Positions 42,831 to 43,651 of a DNA stretch of 43,651 bases are shown here, piece after piece. The notes below the pieces were generated by a model, which worked only from the letters and a program-made list of their open reading frames with translations, ran no database searches and was not told the DNA's origin. The position numbers and the translations under genes were made by a program. Within the stretch, counting starts at the first letter, position 1, and each line of letters begins with the position of its first letter. The stretch is taken from positions 1 through 43,651 of the forward strand of contig JALHPC010000023.1 of the NCBI GenBank assembly GCA_022842685.1, given 5' to 3'. Source of the stretch: Candidatus Kapaibacterium sp. GTDB lineage: Bacteria; Bacteroidota; Ignavibacteria; Kapaibacteriales; Kapaibacteriaceae.

Positions 42831-43445
42831 TTAGCGATACTCCTTGTCGACGATGGCAATACGTCCAGGATACTGCATAGGACCAAACGGCGTCGACACC
42901 GTTGGCATGGCGTCGAGCTTCAGTCGCGCAGCCGAGCCATTGACGCCACCAATTGCCATCGCCAAGTTCACAATACCATCCATGCCCTTTTCTGCAAAGA
43001 ACTGGTACAAATCGAGCGTCACTCCCAACGGAATCACGGTTGCCTGTCCATTGCCTGGTACTTCGACGGGTGACTGAATATTTCCAGCAATGGTCTGCAC
43101 ATCATCAATCAATAGCCTCCAATCAAGCTTGGAAAGGGTCACCGATGACTGGCGCGTTCCACCCTGTCCGGTATTGGGATTGCGCGCCTCGACGTCGAGC
43201 GTAAACGTTGCCGGAAAGCGCTTCTCGGCAAATGCGCGCGTAAGGGCCAAGCCATCGGTTACCGATAGCTTCTTCGGATCCGACAATCGCGAAATGTCTA
43301 CGCCAGCAAGCCGAAAGCCCCTTACAGCACCAAGCTTGAACTGGGTGTTTTTAAGGTTGGTAAGCGACTGCGTAATGTTCTGAATCGACGAGCAGCTGCC
43401 AACGAAGGCAACGACAATGACGAGGGTGAGAAAGCGAAGAAGCAT
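42831..43445 (-). CDS. LEA14-like (LEA type 2) lipoprotein
   Basis: About 204 aa from the ATG at 43445, which gives a lipoprotein signal (MLLRFLTLVIVVAFVGSC, lipid-anchored Cys18); the open frame to 43487 would put 14 residues before it. The mature part has the LEA14/WHy beta-sandwich layout: TQFKLGAVRGFRLAGVDIS, FTLDVEARNPNTGQGG ('NPN' motif), LSKLDWRLLIDDVQTIAG and VPGNGQATVIPLGVTLDL. Such proteins are periplasmic lipoproteins of uncertain role. First gene of the operon leading to the CNNM and DUF389 genes, 3 nt before the CNNM GTG. Confidence 0.85.
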   Translation of the reverse strand: MLLRFLTLVIVVAFVGSCSSIQNITQSLTNLKNTQFKLGAVRGFRLAGVDISRLSDPKKLSVTDGLALTRAFAEKRFPATFTLDVEARNPNTGQGGTRQSSVTLSKLDWRLLIDDVQTIAGNIQSPVEVPGNGQATVIPLGVTLDLYQFFAEKGMDGIVNLAMAIGGVNGSAARLKLDAMPTVSTPFGPMQYPGRIAIVDKEYR

Positions 43446-43475
43446 GGTGGCGTGTGGGATGGAGAAGATGACAGG

Positions 43476-43483
43476 CAAAGATA
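43476..43483 (-). promoter_or_regulatory. -7 promoter box of the lipoprotein operon
   Basis: On the minus strand TATCTTTG matches TAnnTTTG exactly, 30 nt before the ATG at 43445. A TTGACA stands 17 nt upstream of it, within the tandem repeats. Confidence 0.55.
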
Positions 43484-43590
43484 CCATATCGTCGGTATGT
43501 CAATGGTGACGTGGTGACATTCCGTCGGGATGCCGATTGTGACATGGTGACGTTATCGTCAGTATGTCAAGGTGACGGGGTGAGCCCGGA
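43484..43590 (-). repeat. 33-bp tandem repeats over the lipoprotein-operon promoter
   Basis: On the plus strand paired GGTGAC-type boxes stand at 43505 and 43513, 43538 (TGTGAC) and 43546, 43571 and 43579 (GGTGAG). Box spacing is 8 then 25 nt each time, a 33-bp period. Between pairs, CATATC-GTC-GGTATG and CATTCC-GTC-GGGATG form hairpins with one G·T pair each; the third copy is degraded. The repeats begin right beside the -7 box, so they could be an operator array. Confidence 0.75.
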
Positions 43591-43651
43591 AGTCAGTTGA
43601 TTCATGTTCATTCGATGGCGATGATTGAGCCACGTTACGCCTGCCGTTTAC
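43591..43651. other. Window end, nothing recognised
   Basis: The last 61 bp after the tandem repeats show no gene, hairpin or promoter I can support. Confidence 0.5.

Noticed and set aside
43484..43590. CRISPR or integron-like repeats at the window end
   Set aside because: 33-bp direct tandem units have no unique spacers and sit on a promoter.

Overview
The window looks like a chromosomal segment from a T9SS-bearing member of the Bacteroidota/Chlorobiota/Ignavibacteriota (FCB) group. The gene content (several type IX secretion C-terminal sorting domains, SprB/PKD-like repeat proteins, DUF2911, DUF3179, TPR-LuxR regulator) and the -7 promoter-like motif TAnnTTTG upstream of several genes both fit this. 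A Kapabacteria-like lineage is my guess, not something the sequence proves. No rRNA, tRNA, CRISPR array, transposase or integrase was recognised.

Layout. 1-1.7 kb: the 3' end of an unknown gene and obgE. 1.7-2.4 kb: a long leader with a promoter candidate and hairpins. 2.4-13.9 kb: one giant gene (about 3813 aa) for a secreted PKD/Ig-repeat protein. A strong terminator follows, then a two-gene unit of T9SS cargo (choice-of-anchor-V-like and Ycf48/BNR-propeller proteins). 17.2-18.9 kb: paaB-paaC-paaD of phenylacetyl-CoA epoxidase, with no paaA or paaE beside them. 18.9-24.6 kb, minus strand: another large T9SS cargo protein followed by a TonB-dependent receptor. 24.6-25.1 kb: an intergenic mosaic of hairpin repeats and a 163-bp inverted-repeat element. 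25.1-26.8 kb: a small cassette (phage-tail-collar-like protein, outer-membrane protein, small beta protein) with a different base and codon feel, then a TPR-LuxR regulator. 29-32.5 kb: DUF2911, a 17-bp-period hairpin repeat array, DUF2007, DUF899 and DUF3179 genes. 32.6-38.5 kb: a membrane protein overlapping a STAND-type ATPase, then a sialidase-like T9SS cargo. 38.5-40.3 kb, minus: a PhoB/PhoR-like two-component pair. 40.4-43.4 kb, minus: a compact operon (LEA14-like lipoprotein, CNNM/CBS protein, DUF389 protein), preceded by 33-bp tandem repeats over its promoter.

How it fits together. At least five proteins carry signal peptides and T9SS-type C-termini, so much of this region is devoted to building the cell surface. 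The T9SS machinery itself is not here. The strongest unexplained signal is non-coding: a family of short palindromes whose stem sequence changes on both arms together. The stems are closed by a GNA-type triloop (GCA, GAA) and separated by a nearly constant 6-nt spacer (GTAACT/GTACCT/GTATCT). The family occurs as a 13-unit array at 30.18-30.40 kb, in the opposite orientation at 24.64-24.72 kb, and as eroded single copies elsewhere.
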